Source of the DNA: TK10-74A sp965217625
GTDB taxonomy: Bacteria > Chloroflexota > Dehalococcoidia > Bin125
Direction: 5' to 3'
NCBI GenBank assembly: GCA_965217625.1
Contig: OZ244557.1
Coordinates: 2,756,392-2,820,391 of the forward strand
DNA length: 64,000 nucleotides
Below, in pieces: positions 1 through 7,912 of this stretch (the stretch's first letter is position 1; each line of letters opens with the position of its first letter). The notes beneath the pieces are model-generated. The model saw only the letters and a list, made by a program, of their open reading frames with translations. It did not search any database and was not told the origin of the DNA. The translations under genes and the position numbers were made by a program.

Positions 1-644
1 AGGATCAGCGGCGCGATCCGATAGGCCAGGCCGCCCGTCGAGAGTTCCGTGAAGCCGTACGACGAGTCGGGCAGCCGGGGATTGATCGTCGCGAAGGCGT
101 CCGGCGTCTCGGCCGGCACGCTGTGGTGATCGACGATGATCACGTCCTGCCCCAGCTCGCCCGCGAACTCGACCTCCGGGATCGCGGTGATGCCGAGGTC
201 GGCGGTGATCACCAGCGTCGCGTCGCGATCGCGGCGCAGTTGCGTCAGCGCCTCCGTGGTCAGGCCGTAGCCCTCCTGGAAGCGGTCGGGGATGTACGGC
301 TCGACCTTCGCGCCGACGGCGCGCAGCGCCTCGGTCAGGATCGCCGTCGAGGTCACGCCGTCCACGTCGAAGTCGCCGAACACCGCGATCACTTCGCCGC
401 GCCGCACCGCCTGCTCGATCCGATCCAGCGCCGGGCCGATGTCCGGCAACTGCGTCGCGTCGGGCGCGGGCGGCGGCGCGTCGAACAGGAAGGCGCGGGC
501 GGCGGCGGCGTCGGCGACGCCGCGGCGGCGCAGCATCGAGGTCAGCCAGTCGGGGTAGGGCGTGCCGGGGATGGGCTGCAGTTCGTGCGGCTCGGGGATC
601 ACCCAGCGCCGGCCGCGATAGCTGTCGTGTCGCTCCCGCGGCAC
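1..644 (-). CDS. recJ: Single-stranded-DNA-specific exonuclease RecJ (N-terminal part; runs off the window)
   Basis: RecJ degrades single-stranded DNA 5' to 3' in recombination and mismatch repair. About 214 residues of the DHH catalytic core are visible. They carry the metal-binding motif GDFDVDG near residue 95 and the family-defining DHH motif (VIIVDHH) near residue 175, with the family's usual N-terminal RRWVIPEP stretch. The GTG at 644 is chosen because it starts 5 bp after the fabF stop and has GGGAG about 11 bp upstream, so recJ is probably co-transcribed with fabF. The C-terminal DHHA1 and OB domains lie outside the window. Confidence 0.93.
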   Translation of the reverse strand, partial: MPRERHDSYRGRRWVIPEPHELQPIPGTPYPDWLTSMLRRRGVADAAAARAFLFDAPPPAPDATQLPDIGPALDRIEQAVRRGEVIAVFGDFDVDGVTSTAILTEALRAVGAKVEPYIPDRFQEGYGLTTEALTQLRRDRDATLVITADLGITAIPEVEFAGELGQDVIIVDHHSVPAETPDAFATINPRLPDSSYGFTELSTGGLAYRIAPLI

Positions 645-649
645 GGCCG

Positions 650-1915
650 CTACGGCTCCCAGCGGCTGAAGACCAGCACCGCGTTGTGGCCGCCGAAGCC
701 GAACGAGTTGCTCATCGCGGTCTTCACGTCCACCTGCCGCCCGGTGTTGGCCACGTAGTCGAGGTCGCAGTCCGGGTCGGGGTGGCGGTAGTTGATCGTG
801 GGCGGCACGACGCCCGTCTCGACGGCCTTCAGGCAGGCGATGGCCTCAATCACGCCCGCCGCGCCCATCAGGTGCCCCGTCATCGACTTGGTCGACGAGA
901 TCGGCACCGCGTAGGCCGCCTCGCCGAAGACCTGCTTGATGGCGTGCGTCTCCACCCGGTCGTTGATCGGCGTCGACGTGCCGTGCGCGTTGATGTAGTC
1001 GATCTCGCTGGCCGCCAGGCCCGCCTGCTCGAGCGCGCGCCGCATCGCGCGGACGCCGCCGTCGCCGGTCGTCGTGGGCTGCGTGATGTGGTAGGCGTCG
1101 GCGACGTTGGCGTAGCCGCGCAGCTCGGCCAGGATCGTGGCCCCGCGCGCCACCGCGTGCTCGGCGCTCTCGAGCACCAGCGCGCCGCCGCCCTCGCCCA
1201 GCACGAAGCCGTCGCGCTCGCGGTCGAACGGGCGCGAGGCGTGCTCCGGGTCGGCGTTGTTGCGGCTCAGCGCCCGCGCCGCGTCGAAGCCCGAGACCGA
1301 GATCTCGCACAACGGCGCCTCCGACCCGCCCGCGATCATGATGTCGGCGTCGCCGACGCGGATCGTCTGCGCGGCGATCCCGATCGAGTCGCTGGCGCTG
1401 GAGCAGGCGGAGGTCGGCGCGAGATTGGGGCCGCGCGCGTGCAGGAGGATGCTGACCTGCCCGCTGGCCATGTTGGGCAGCATCATCGGCACGAAGAACG
1501 GGCTCAGCCGGTCGGGCCCGCGGCGGTCCATGATCTCGAACCCGACGTTCGTGGTGGTGACGCCGCCGATCCCGGTGCCCATCATCACCCCGGCCCGCTC
1601 GCCGGCCGGCCCGTCCAACTCCAGCCCCGCCTGCCGCGCGGCCTGCAGGGCCGCCACCACGGCGAAGTGGCTGTAGCGGTCCATCCGCCGCGCCTCCTTG
1701 CGGCCGATGTAGTCGTGCGCGTTGAAGTCCGGCACCTGCGCGGCGAAGCGGACGCCCATGCGGTGCGGGTCGAAGACCGTGATCGGGCCCACGCCGTTGC
1801 GGCCGTTGATCAGCCCCTCCCAGTAGTCGGCGACGCCCACGCCCAGCGGCGTCACGGCCCCCATGCCCGTCACCACGACTCGCGTCCGCTGTCGCTCGGT
1901 GATCCCGGCTGGCAT
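650..1915 (-). CDS. fabF: Beta-ketoacyl-ACP synthase II (FabF)
   Basis: FabF condenses malonyl-ACP with acyl-ACP in fatty-acid elongation. The 421-residue protein matches the usual FabF length. The catalytic triad is visible: Cys171 in TSACSSASDS, His311 in NAHGTSTP and His348 in TGHLMGAAG. The start ATG at 1915 follows a GGGGAGG ribosome site; a longer in-frame reading to 2011 adds only low-complexity residues. recJ follows immediately. acpS, which activates the carrier protein, lies about 2.1 kb upstream on the same strand, with the NAD(P)HX repair gene between. Confidence 0.96.
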   Translation of the reverse strand: MPAGITERQRTRVVVTGMGAVTPLGVGVADYWEGLINGRNGVGPITVFDPHRMGVRFAAQVPDFNAHDYIGRKEARRMDRYSHFAVVAALQAARQAGLELDGPAGERAGVMMGTGIGGVTTTNVGFEIMDRRGPDRLSPFFVPMMLPNMASGQVSILLHARGPNLAPTSACSSASDSIGIAAQTIRVGDADIMIAGGSEAPLCEISVSGFDAARALSRNNADPEHASRPFDRERDGFVLGEGGGALVLESAEHAVARGATILAELRGYANVADAYHITQPTTTGDGGVRAMRRALEQAGLAASEIDYINAHGTSTPINDRVETHAIKQVFGEAAYAVPISSTKSMTGHLMGAAGVIEAIACLKAVETGVVPPTINYRHPDPDCDLDYVANTGRQVDVKTAMSNSFGFGGHNAVLVFSRWEP

Positions 1916-2281
1916 CCCCACTGGCCCTCCCCGGCGCTGCGCTGGCCGGGATGATACCACCCGCCGCCCGCCGCCGTGGACGTACCGCTGCCCGCCATGC
2001 CAGCGGGTCAACGAGGCGCACCGCGGATCGGCTGTGTCACGTGCAACCGGGTAAGGGGCTGGGACGATCGCCCCGGCGCCGGACGCGCCGCGCCCCCGGC
2101 GCTATGGTCGGGGGCGCTGGCGGGGCCGCCCGGATTCCTTTGGCGACGTGCGGGCTAAGGCCGAGAGAGCGAGCTAGCCCACCGGATCGTCGGGGCTGAC
2201 AACCCCGGTTCCGCCAGCACTATAGCACGGGCGCGCAGGCGAACGCGGATCGCGGCCCGCCCCCTCATCGCGGCGGCGCGT
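1916..2281. other. Intergenic region between fabF and the NAD(P)HX repair gene
   Basis: No convincing gene is seen in this 366-bp gap. It should contain the promoter for fabF-recJ. Two small inverted repeats are visible: GGGCTA/TAGCCC (2152-2180, 17-nt loop) and CGGGG/CCCCG (2191-2207). They lie just after the end of the minus-strand repair gene and could contribute to termination, but neither has a T-tract. Confidence 0.4.
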
Positions 2282-4021
2282 CTATTGGGGCAGGGGCGGC
2301 AGGCCCGGCATCGGCGGTCCGCCTCCGGGCATCTCCGTGCCGGGCAGGCCCCCGCCCGGCATCTCGGCGCCGGGCAGGCCCAGGCCCGCCAGTCCGCCCG
2401 CCGCGCCCGCCCCGAATCCGGCCGCCGGGTCGCCCCCGCCCATTCCCCCGCCCCCGAACGCGAGGCCGCCCCCCCGCGCCTCGATCGGCTCCTCCCCCGC
2501 CAGCGAGCGACCCGCCAGCGCCAGCTCCCGCAGCACGTCGCCGGCCGTGGCGCCGGCGCTGCCCATCGACCGCGCCGCGCGCTCGCCCGCGTTGCCCTGC
2601 AGATAGACCGCCAGCGTCGCCGCGTCGAGCGGGGGCAGGCCCTGCGCCAGCAGGCCCGCCAGCGCGCCGGCCAGCACGTCGCCGGTGCCCGCCGTCGCCA
2701 GCGCCGCGTGCGCGATCGCGCTGACGCGCGTCGCGCCGTCCGCCGACGCCACCACGGTGTTCGCGCCCTTCAGCACGACCGTCGCGCCCCACGCCGCCGC
2801 CGACTCCTGCGCGATCGCCAGCCGCCCGCCCTGCACGGCGTCGATGTCGCGGGCGGTCAGCCGCGCCATCTCGCCGGGGTGCGGCGTCACGACCACGTTC
2901 GCCGGCAGGTCCGCGCTCCAGTCGCTCCCGGCCAGCGCGTTCAGCCCGTCGGCATCGACCACGACCCCGCGCAGCCCGCGCAGGCCCGGCGATCGCAGCA
3001 GCGCGCGGACCAGCGCCACGCGGTCGTCGGCCTGCCCCAGCCCGGGGCCGATCAGCAGCGCGTCGCAGGGCGGCAGCGCCGCCTCGATGGTGGCGAGGTC
3101 GCCGGCGCCGTCGAGCGGCAGGTAGGTCACCTCGGGCATCGCCGGGACCAGCGCCGGGATCAGCGAGGCCGGCGTCGCCAGCGTCACCAGCCCGGCCCCC
3201 GCCCGGTACGCCGCCGACGCCGCCAGGATCGCCGCGCCCGGGTAGGCCGCCGACCCCGCCACGACCAGCATCCGCCCGAACGTCCCCTTGTGCGACTGCG
3301 GCGGCCGCTCCGGCAGCAGCGCCTTCGCGTCGCGCCGCTCGACCAGCTCGACGGTCAGGTCGCCGGCCAACTCTTTGGGGATGCCGATGTCCACGGTCTG
3401 CACGTCGCCGGCCAGGCCCGCGCCCGGCTGCGTGTACAGCCCCACCTTCGGGTAGGCGAAGGTCACCGTCTCATCGGGCGCGACCGTCAGCGGGTCCGCG
3501 AGGCCGCTGTCGGGGTCGATGCCGGTGGGCAGGTCGACCGCGATCAGGCGCGGCCCCGCGCGCTGCGATCGCGCCGCCGCCAGCGCTTCGAGCATGCCCG
3601 CGAGCGCCCCCTCGATCGGCCGCGACCTGCCCGCGCCCAGCAGCGCGTCGACGATCAACTCGGCGCTGTTCAGCAGCGCGCGCAGCGCCTCCAGGTCGGC
3701 GTCGTCGTCGGCCACGCTGCCGCAGGGGATGCCGGCCTCCGCCGTCTGCGTCCACTGCGCGTCGTCGCGCGGGGCCAGCGCGTAGCAGCGCACCTGCGCG
3801 CCCCAGTCGGCCAGGCGCCGCGCCGCGACCAGCCCGTCGCCGCCGTTGTTGCCCGGCCCGACGAGCACCGCGATGCGGCGTCCCTCGAGCTGGCCCAGCT
3901 GCATCCAGGCCTCCTGCGCGACGGCCAGCCCGGCCGCCTCCATCAGCTCCTCGAGGCTGCCGCCGGCGGCGACCGCCGCCTGCTCGAGGGCTCGCATCTG
4001 CGCCGCCGTGACCAACTTCAC
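2282..4021 (-). CDS. nnr: Bifunctional NAD(P)HX epimerase/dehydratase (Nnr)
   Basis: This enzyme repairs hydrated NADH/NADPH. The N-terminal YjeF_N domain (about residues 1-220) epimerises R/S-NAD(P)HX, and the C-terminal ribokinase-like domain (about 235-500) dehydrates S-NAD(P)HX using ADP or ATP. The dehydratase signature AGTGDVLAG is present. The GTG start at 4021 overlaps the acpS stop (GTGA) and is preceded by AGGGAGAG, so the two genes are translationally coupled, a common pairing. About 60 C-terminal residues form a Gly/Pro/Met-rich tail (repeats such as EMPGGG) foreign to the family. Confidence 0.93.
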   Translation of the reverse strand: MKLVTAAQMRALEQAAVAAGGSLEELMEAAGLAVAQEAWMQLGQLEGRRIAVLVGPGNNGGDGLVAARRLADWGAQVRCYALAPRDDAQWTQTAEAGIPCGSVADDDADLEALRALLNSAELIVDALLGAGRSRPIEGALAGMLEALAAARSQRAGPRLIAVDLPTGIDPDSGLADPLTVAPDETVTFAYPKVGLYTQPGAGLAGDVQTVDIGIPKELAGDLTVELVERRDAKALLPERPPQSHKGTFGRMLVVAGSAAYPGAAILAASAAYRAGAGLVTLATPASLIPALVPAMPEVTYLPLDGAGDLATIEAALPPCDALLIGPGLGQADDRVALVRALLRSPGLRGLRGVVVDADGLNALAGSDWSADLPANVVVTPHPGEMARLTARDIDAVQGGRLAIAQESAAAWGATVVLKGANTVVASADGATRVSAIAHAALATAGTGDVLAGALAGLLAQGLPPLDAATLAVYLQGNAGERAARSMGSAGATAGDVLRELALAGRSLAGEEPIEARGGGLAFGGGGMGGGDPAAGFGAGAAGGLAGLGLPGAEMPGGGLPGTEMPGGGPPMPGLPPLPQ

Positions 4022-4437
4022 GCCACACTCTCCCTGCTGCCGATGGCGATCGCGAACGCGCACGCCATCGATCGTTCATGCGTCATGCTCACCTCGACCC
4101 GGCCGATGTCGAGCCGGTTGGCCCGCGCCCGGGCGCGGCCGTGCAGCACGACCACCGGCTTGCCGCGCGCGTTGGCCAGCACCTCGATCTCGCGCCAGCC
4201 CACGCCGCGCGCGCCCGTCCCCAGCGCCTTCATCACCGCCTCCTTGGCCGCGAAGCGCGCCGCCAGCTCGTGCATGCGGGCGCCGCAGTAGTCCTGCTCC
4301 CGCGCCGTATAGATCCGATCGAGGAAGCGCGCCCCATGGCGACGGTGCACGTCGCGCACCCGCTCGACCTCGATCAGGTCGACGCCGCTGTGCACGACGG
4401 CGCCGTCGATCGAATGGGCGAGTGCGGAGGCGTCCAT
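4018..4437 (-). CDS. acpS: Holo-[acyl-carrier-protein] synthase (AcpS)
   Basis: AcpS transfers phosphopantetheine from CoA to acyl carrier protein, activating it for fatty-acid synthesis. The conserved Mg-binding Asp (GVDLIEVERV) and the catalytic-helix Glu (FAAKEAVMKALG) are both visible. Start options are ATG 4437 (139 aa) and GTG 4455 (145 aa). I prefer 4437 because a TAAACT -10-like box lies at 4446-4451. The stop overlaps the start of nnr by 4 bp. Confidence 0.92.
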   Translation of the reverse strand: MDASALAHSIDGAVVHSGVDLIEVERVRDVHRRHGARFLDRIYTAREQDYCGARMHELAARFAAKEAVMKALGTGARGVGWREIEVLANARGKPVVVLHGRARARANRLDIGRVEVSMTHERSMACAFAIAIGSRESVA

Positions 4438-4478
4438 GAGCGCGGAGTTTACCACGGCCGCTCTGCGATCCCGGCGCT

Positions 4479-4506
4479 TTGTCCGCCCGTGGGCGGCCCA
4501 TACGAT
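4479..4506 (+). promoter_or_regulatory. Promoter of folD, leaderless type
   Basis: TTGTCC (4479-4484), a 16-bp spacer and TACGAT (4501-4506) form a sigma-70-type promoter. The -10 box ends 7 bp before the folD ATG at 4513, and no ribosome-binding site fits between, so transcription probably starts at the A of the start codon. Confidence 0.6.
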
Positions 4507-4512
4507 GGCGGC

Positions 4513-5403
4513 ATGAGTGCGCGCATCATCGACGGGAAGGCCGTCGCGGACACGATCCGCGCCGAACTGCGCAAGGAAGTCGAGTCCTTGCGGGCCTCGG
4601 GCGTCGTCCCGCGCCTGGCCGTCATCCTCGCCGGCGACGACGCGGCCTCACTGTCGTACGTGACCGCCAAGCAGCGCGCCGCCGCCGACGTGGGCATCAG
4701 CGCCGACATCCACCGCGTCGTCGCCGGCGACGACCCCTGCGGCGTCGAGGCCGACATCGCGGGCCTGATCGACGGCCTCAACGCCGACCCCGCCCTGCAC
4801 GGCATGATCCTGCAACTCCCCGTCCCCGACGGCGTCGATGCCGACGGCCTGCTGCGCCGCATCGACCCGCGCAAGGACGTCGACGCGCTGCACCCCGAGA
4901 ACCAGGGCCGCATCGTCATCGGGCAGGCGCGCTACTACCCGGCCACCCCGCACGGCGTGCAGCAACTGCTCGTGCGCGGCGGCGCCGACCCCGGCGGCAA
5001 GCACGTCGTCATCGTGGGGCGCTCGCGCCTCGTCGGGCTGCCGCTGGCCGCGATGCTGCTGCAGAAGCGCGCCGGCGCCAACGCCACCGTCACCGTCTGC
5101 CACACCGGCACGCCCGACCTCGGCGCCGTCACCCGCACGGCCGACATCCTCGTCGCCGCCGCCGGTCAGCCCGCCATGATCACGGCCGAGATGGTCCGGC
5201 CGGGCGCCGTCGTCATCGACGTGGGCGTCAACCGCGTCGACGACCCCACCCGCAAGCGCGGCTACCGCCTCGCCGGCGACGTCGACTTCGATCGCGTCTG
5301 CGAGGTCGCCGGCGCGATCACCCCCGTCCCGGGCGGCGTCGGTCCCATGACCGTCACGATGCTGCTGGCCAACGTCGCCCGTGCCGCCCGCCTGAGCCGA
5401 TAG
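4513..5403 (+). CDS. folD: Bifunctional methylenetetrahydrofolate dehydrogenase/cyclohydrolase FolD
   Basis: FolD interconverts 5,10-methylene-, methenyl- and 10-formyl-tetrahydrofolate using NADP. The protein is 296 residues, the normal length. It has the catalytic Tyr/Lys region (SLSYVTAKQRAA), the LQLPVPDG folate motif, the KDVDALHP segment, the NADP-loop VGRSRLVGLPLA and the C-terminal TPVPGGVGPMT signature. The gene is divergent from acpS. The start is fixed by family length and by the leaderless promoter geometry. Confidence 0.97.
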   Translation: MSARIIDGKAVADTIRAELRKEVESLRASGVVPRLAVILAGDDAASLSYVTAKQRAAADVGISADIHRVVAGDDPCGVEADIAGLIDGLNADPALHGMILQLPVPDGVDADGLLRRIDPRKDVDALHPENQGRIVIGQARYYPATPHGVQQLLVRGGADPGGKHVVIVGRSRLVGLPLAAMLLQKRAGANATVTVCHTGTPDLGAVTRTADILVAAAGQPAMITAEMVRPGAVVIDVGVNRVDDPTRKRGYRLAGDVDFDRVCEVAGAITPVPGGVGPMTVTMLLANVARAARLSR

Positions 5404-5471
5404 CGCGGGCCCGCGCGCCCGAACGAAGCTGACGCAGCGAACCGGGTTCTCGGGTCTGATGTCGGAGTCGT

Positions 5472-6617
5472 TCATCCGCTCCCGCCGTTGAGCGACACGA
5501 GCTGCGGGATCGCCGTCCGGGCGACCGCGACATACGCCGGATCGACCTCCACGCCGATGCTGCGGTACCCGACCGCTTCGGCCGCCGCCAGCGTGGAGCC
5601 CGACCCCGCGAACGGGTCGAGCACGATGCCCTCGCCGAGCGGCAGCGCCGCCCGCACGATCTGACGCAGGAACGCCTGCGGCTTGAGGCTGGGGTGCTGC
5701 GCGATGGCGCGCTCCTCGGGCCGCGTGGGGCCGGAGTCGATCACGTCCCCGAAGGGACGATCGGCCGAGATGCGCCGGAACCCGCCCACGCCCCACTTGC
5801 GCAGGTTGTCCTGGACGCGGCCGTCGAGCGGCTTGCGGAACGTGAGCCACGGCTCCCACATCGACCGCGGCATGACGCTGACGTCCGGGAACTCCTCGTG
5901 CGCGTTCTTCGGCCGATCGCCGCCCCGCATCGTCATCACCCGGCGCACGATCTCCCCCCGGCGCTCGAACCCCGCCTCCGTCACCGCGGCAGCGACCCGG
6001 TACGAGACGAGCGGATTCGACGCCACCAGCACGTTCGCGCCCGGAACCAGGACGGGGTACAGCGCCCGCGCCCACTCCAAGAAGAACGACTCGAGCCGCG
6101 CGAGGTCGCGGTCGGAGAGCACGGTGAAGCGAGGCACCGGCGAACGCACGTGTCCGTCGAACGACGGCGGCAGGCGCCACACGCCGCCCCTCCCGGCCCG
6201 CAGCTTCGCCTGCTCCTTGCCGCTGTACTCCACCAGCCCGTAGGGCGGGTCCGTCACCACCGCGTGGACGCTGTTGGGCGCGCGGGTCGCCAGCCAGGAG
6301 AGACAGTCGTCCTGGAACAGGGACGCCGACCCGTACGCGACGGCCGGTTCCGCCGCCGCTGCGGCCGCCCCGTACGTCGCGACTCCATCGCCGATGACCG
6401 TCGGCTGGCGTTCCGCCAGCCGGTAGCGCCCGCGGGCCGTCCGTGTCAGCAGGTCATCCCCGAGCCGCAGATACGATCGGACTGATGACGGTGCGACGGT
6501 CTGGCCCAGCTCCGCTTCCACCGCCTGTGTGATCTCGCCGACGCTCGCGTCTCGCTCGACCTCGGACAGGTACGATACGATCGCGTCCCGAATGACTCCC
6601 GGGCGTCTCTTCGGCAT
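5472..6617 (-). CDS. Beta-class DNA methyltransferase with N-terminal winged-helix-like domain
   Basis: This is a 381-residue S-adenosylmethionine-dependent DNA amino-methyltransferase. Motif IV (TDPPYGLVEY) precedes the target-recognition region, and motif I (DPFAGSGST) is near the C-terminus, the order of the beta class; DPPY favours N6-adenine. Residues 1-70 look like a winged helix (VGEITQAVEAELG...SSVRSYLR). GGAGGAG stands just before the ATG. No nuclease gene is adjacent, so it is probably an orphan or regulatory methylase. Palindromes lie directly upstream. Confidence 0.88.
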   Translation of the reverse strand: MPKRRPGVIRDAIVSYLSEVERDASVGEITQAVEAELGQTVAPSSVRSYLRLGDDLLTRTARGRYRLAERQPTVIGDGVATYGAAAAAAEPAVAYGSASLFQDDCLSWLATRAPNSVHAVVTDPPYGLVEYSGKEQAKLRAGRGGVWRLPPSFDGHVRSPVPRFTVLSDRDLARLESFFLEWARALYPVLVPGANVLVASNPLVSYRVAAAVTEAGFERRGEIVRRVMTMRGGDRPKNAHEEFPDVSVMPRSMWEPWLTFRKPLDGRVQDNLRKWGVGGFRRISADRPFGDVIDSGPTRPEERAIAQHPSLKPQAFLRQIVRAALPLGEGIVLDPFAGSGSTLAAAEAVGYRSIGVEVDPAYVAVARTAIPQLVSLNGGSG

Positions 6618-6640
6618 TGACTCCTCCGAGTCCGGATCAT

Positions 6641-6656
6641 AGACGTCGAGACGTCT
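6641..6656. promoter_or_regulatory. Palindromic operator candidate upstream of the methyltransferase
   Basis: AGACGT-CGAG-ACGTCT is an inverted repeat lying 24-39 bp upstream of the methyltransferase ATG. A second perfect palindrome, CAAATATTTG, lies at 6663-6672. The methyltransferase has its own DNA-binding-like N-terminus, so autoregulation is a reasonable inference. Confidence 0.4.
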
Positions 6657-6670
6657 TTGTGGCAAATATT

Positions 6671-6702
6671 TGTTCTGATTATGGCCTGTTCTGCTTATGG
6701 TC
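6671..6702 (+). repeat. Two tandem 16-bp units in the prfB promoter region
   Basis: The units 6671-6686 and 6687-6702 differ at two positions; a weaker third unit may follow at 6703-6718. Each contains a TTATGG core. TATGGT (6696-6701) in the second unit is the best -10 candidate for prfB, leaving a leader of about 20 nt that includes the GGAGGG ribosome site. Confidence 0.5.
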
Positions 6703-6728
6703 TGCTCGGACCATGGAGGGACGAACCC

Positions 6729-7890
6729 ATGCCGACCCCCGACGAACTCACCGCCCAGATCGACGCCCTGCGACGCCGCGTCGGCGACGTGCTGGAGCGG
6801 CTTTGACCTGACCGCCATCGAAAAGGAGGTCGCGCGGCTGGAGGGCGTCTCCGCCGCGCCCGGCTTCTGGGATGACGGCGCGCGCGCCCGCGGCCTGATG
6901 CAACGCCTCACGGGCGCCTCCCGCCAGGTGACGACGTGGCGGGGGCTGGAGTCCCGCCTCGACGACGCCGAAGCGCTGCTGGAACTCGCCGCCGAGGCGG
7001 ACGACGCGGCTGCCGTCAGCGCGACGGTCGCCGAGGCCGCGGCCGAAGTCGCGACCGCGCGGGCGCAGTTCGAGGCGCTCGAATTCGAGCTGTCGTTCGC
7101 CGGCCCCTACGACGACCGCGACGCCATCCTCGCCATCCACGCCGGCGCCGGCGGCACCGAGTCGCAGGACTGGGCCGAGATGCTGCAGCGCATGTACCTG
7201 CGCTGGTTCGAGCGCAAGGGCTTCGACGCCACGCTCGTCGACGTGGCCCATGGCGAGGAGGCCGGCATCAAGAGCGCCACTATCGAGGTCCGCGGGCGGC
7301 TGGCCTACGGCTGGCTGCGCAGCGAGCGCGGCGTCCACCGCCTGGTGCGCATCTCCCCCTTCGACCTCACCCACTCGCGCCACACCTCCTTCGCCCTGGT
7401 CGAGGTGATGCCGGAGGTCGTCGGCGCGGCCGAGGTCGAGATCAACAGCGACGACCTGCGCGTCGATACCTTCCGCGCCAGCGGCCACGGCGGCCAGAAC
7501 GTGCAGAAGAACGACACCGCCGTGCGCATCACGCACGCGCCCTCGGGCATCGTCGTGGTCTGTCAGAACGAGCGCTCCCAGGGCCGCAACCGCGATTCGG
7601 CCATGAAGGTGCTCGAGGCGCGCCTGCTCGAGCGCGAGGTCGAGCGCCAGGAGGCGGAGCGGGCCCGGCTCAAGGGCGAGCACATCGAGGCCGGCTGGGG
7701 CAACCAGATCCGGTCCTACGTGCTGCAGCCCTATAAGATGGTGAAGGATCTCCGCAGCGGATTTGAGACCTCCGACCCAGATTCCATCCTCGACGGAGAA
7801 CTGGATCACCTCATCTCGGCGTATCTGAAGTCACAGATCGGTTCCGGGACGGGTACAGGGATCGGTGAGGCGGAGGCCTCGGACGACTGA
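6729..7890 (+). CDS. prfB: Peptide chain release factor 2, with programmed +1 frameshift
   Basis: RF2 releases nascent peptides at UGA and UAA. The first 25 codons run from ATG 6729 (GGAGGG about 10 bp upstream) to an in-frame TGA at 6804. A +1 shift at CTT-TGA-C continues the protein in the next frame to 7890, for 386 residues in total. The GGQ peptidyl-hydrolase motif (SGHGGQNVQ) and the stop-codon-reading SPF motif (RISPFDLTH) are both present. UGA abundance is sensed by the frameshift, giving autoregulation as in Escherichia coli. Confidence 0.97.
6794..6807 (+). other. RF2 programmed +1 frameshift site
   Basis: GGAG (6794-6797) acts as the internal Shine-Dalgarno-like stimulator, followed by the slippery CTT (6801-6803), stop TGA (6804-6806) and C. 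This matches the known RF2 recoding signal CUU-UGA-C. Confidence 0.92.
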
Positions 7891-7912
7891 CGCCCGCGGC
7901 GCAGGAGGTAGC

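Noticed and set aside
686..1954. Long plus-strand frames opposite fabF, nnr, acyltransferases, capsid and others
   Set aside because: They are shadows of the real genes in very GC-rich DNA: Arg/Ala/Pro-rich, no conserved motifs, and fully covered by a supported gene on the other strand.
2152..2207. Inverted repeats after nnr as intrinsic terminators
   Set aside because: Stems are short (5-6 bp), one loop is 17 nt, and no T-tract follows, so they are recorded only as weak elements of the intergenic region.
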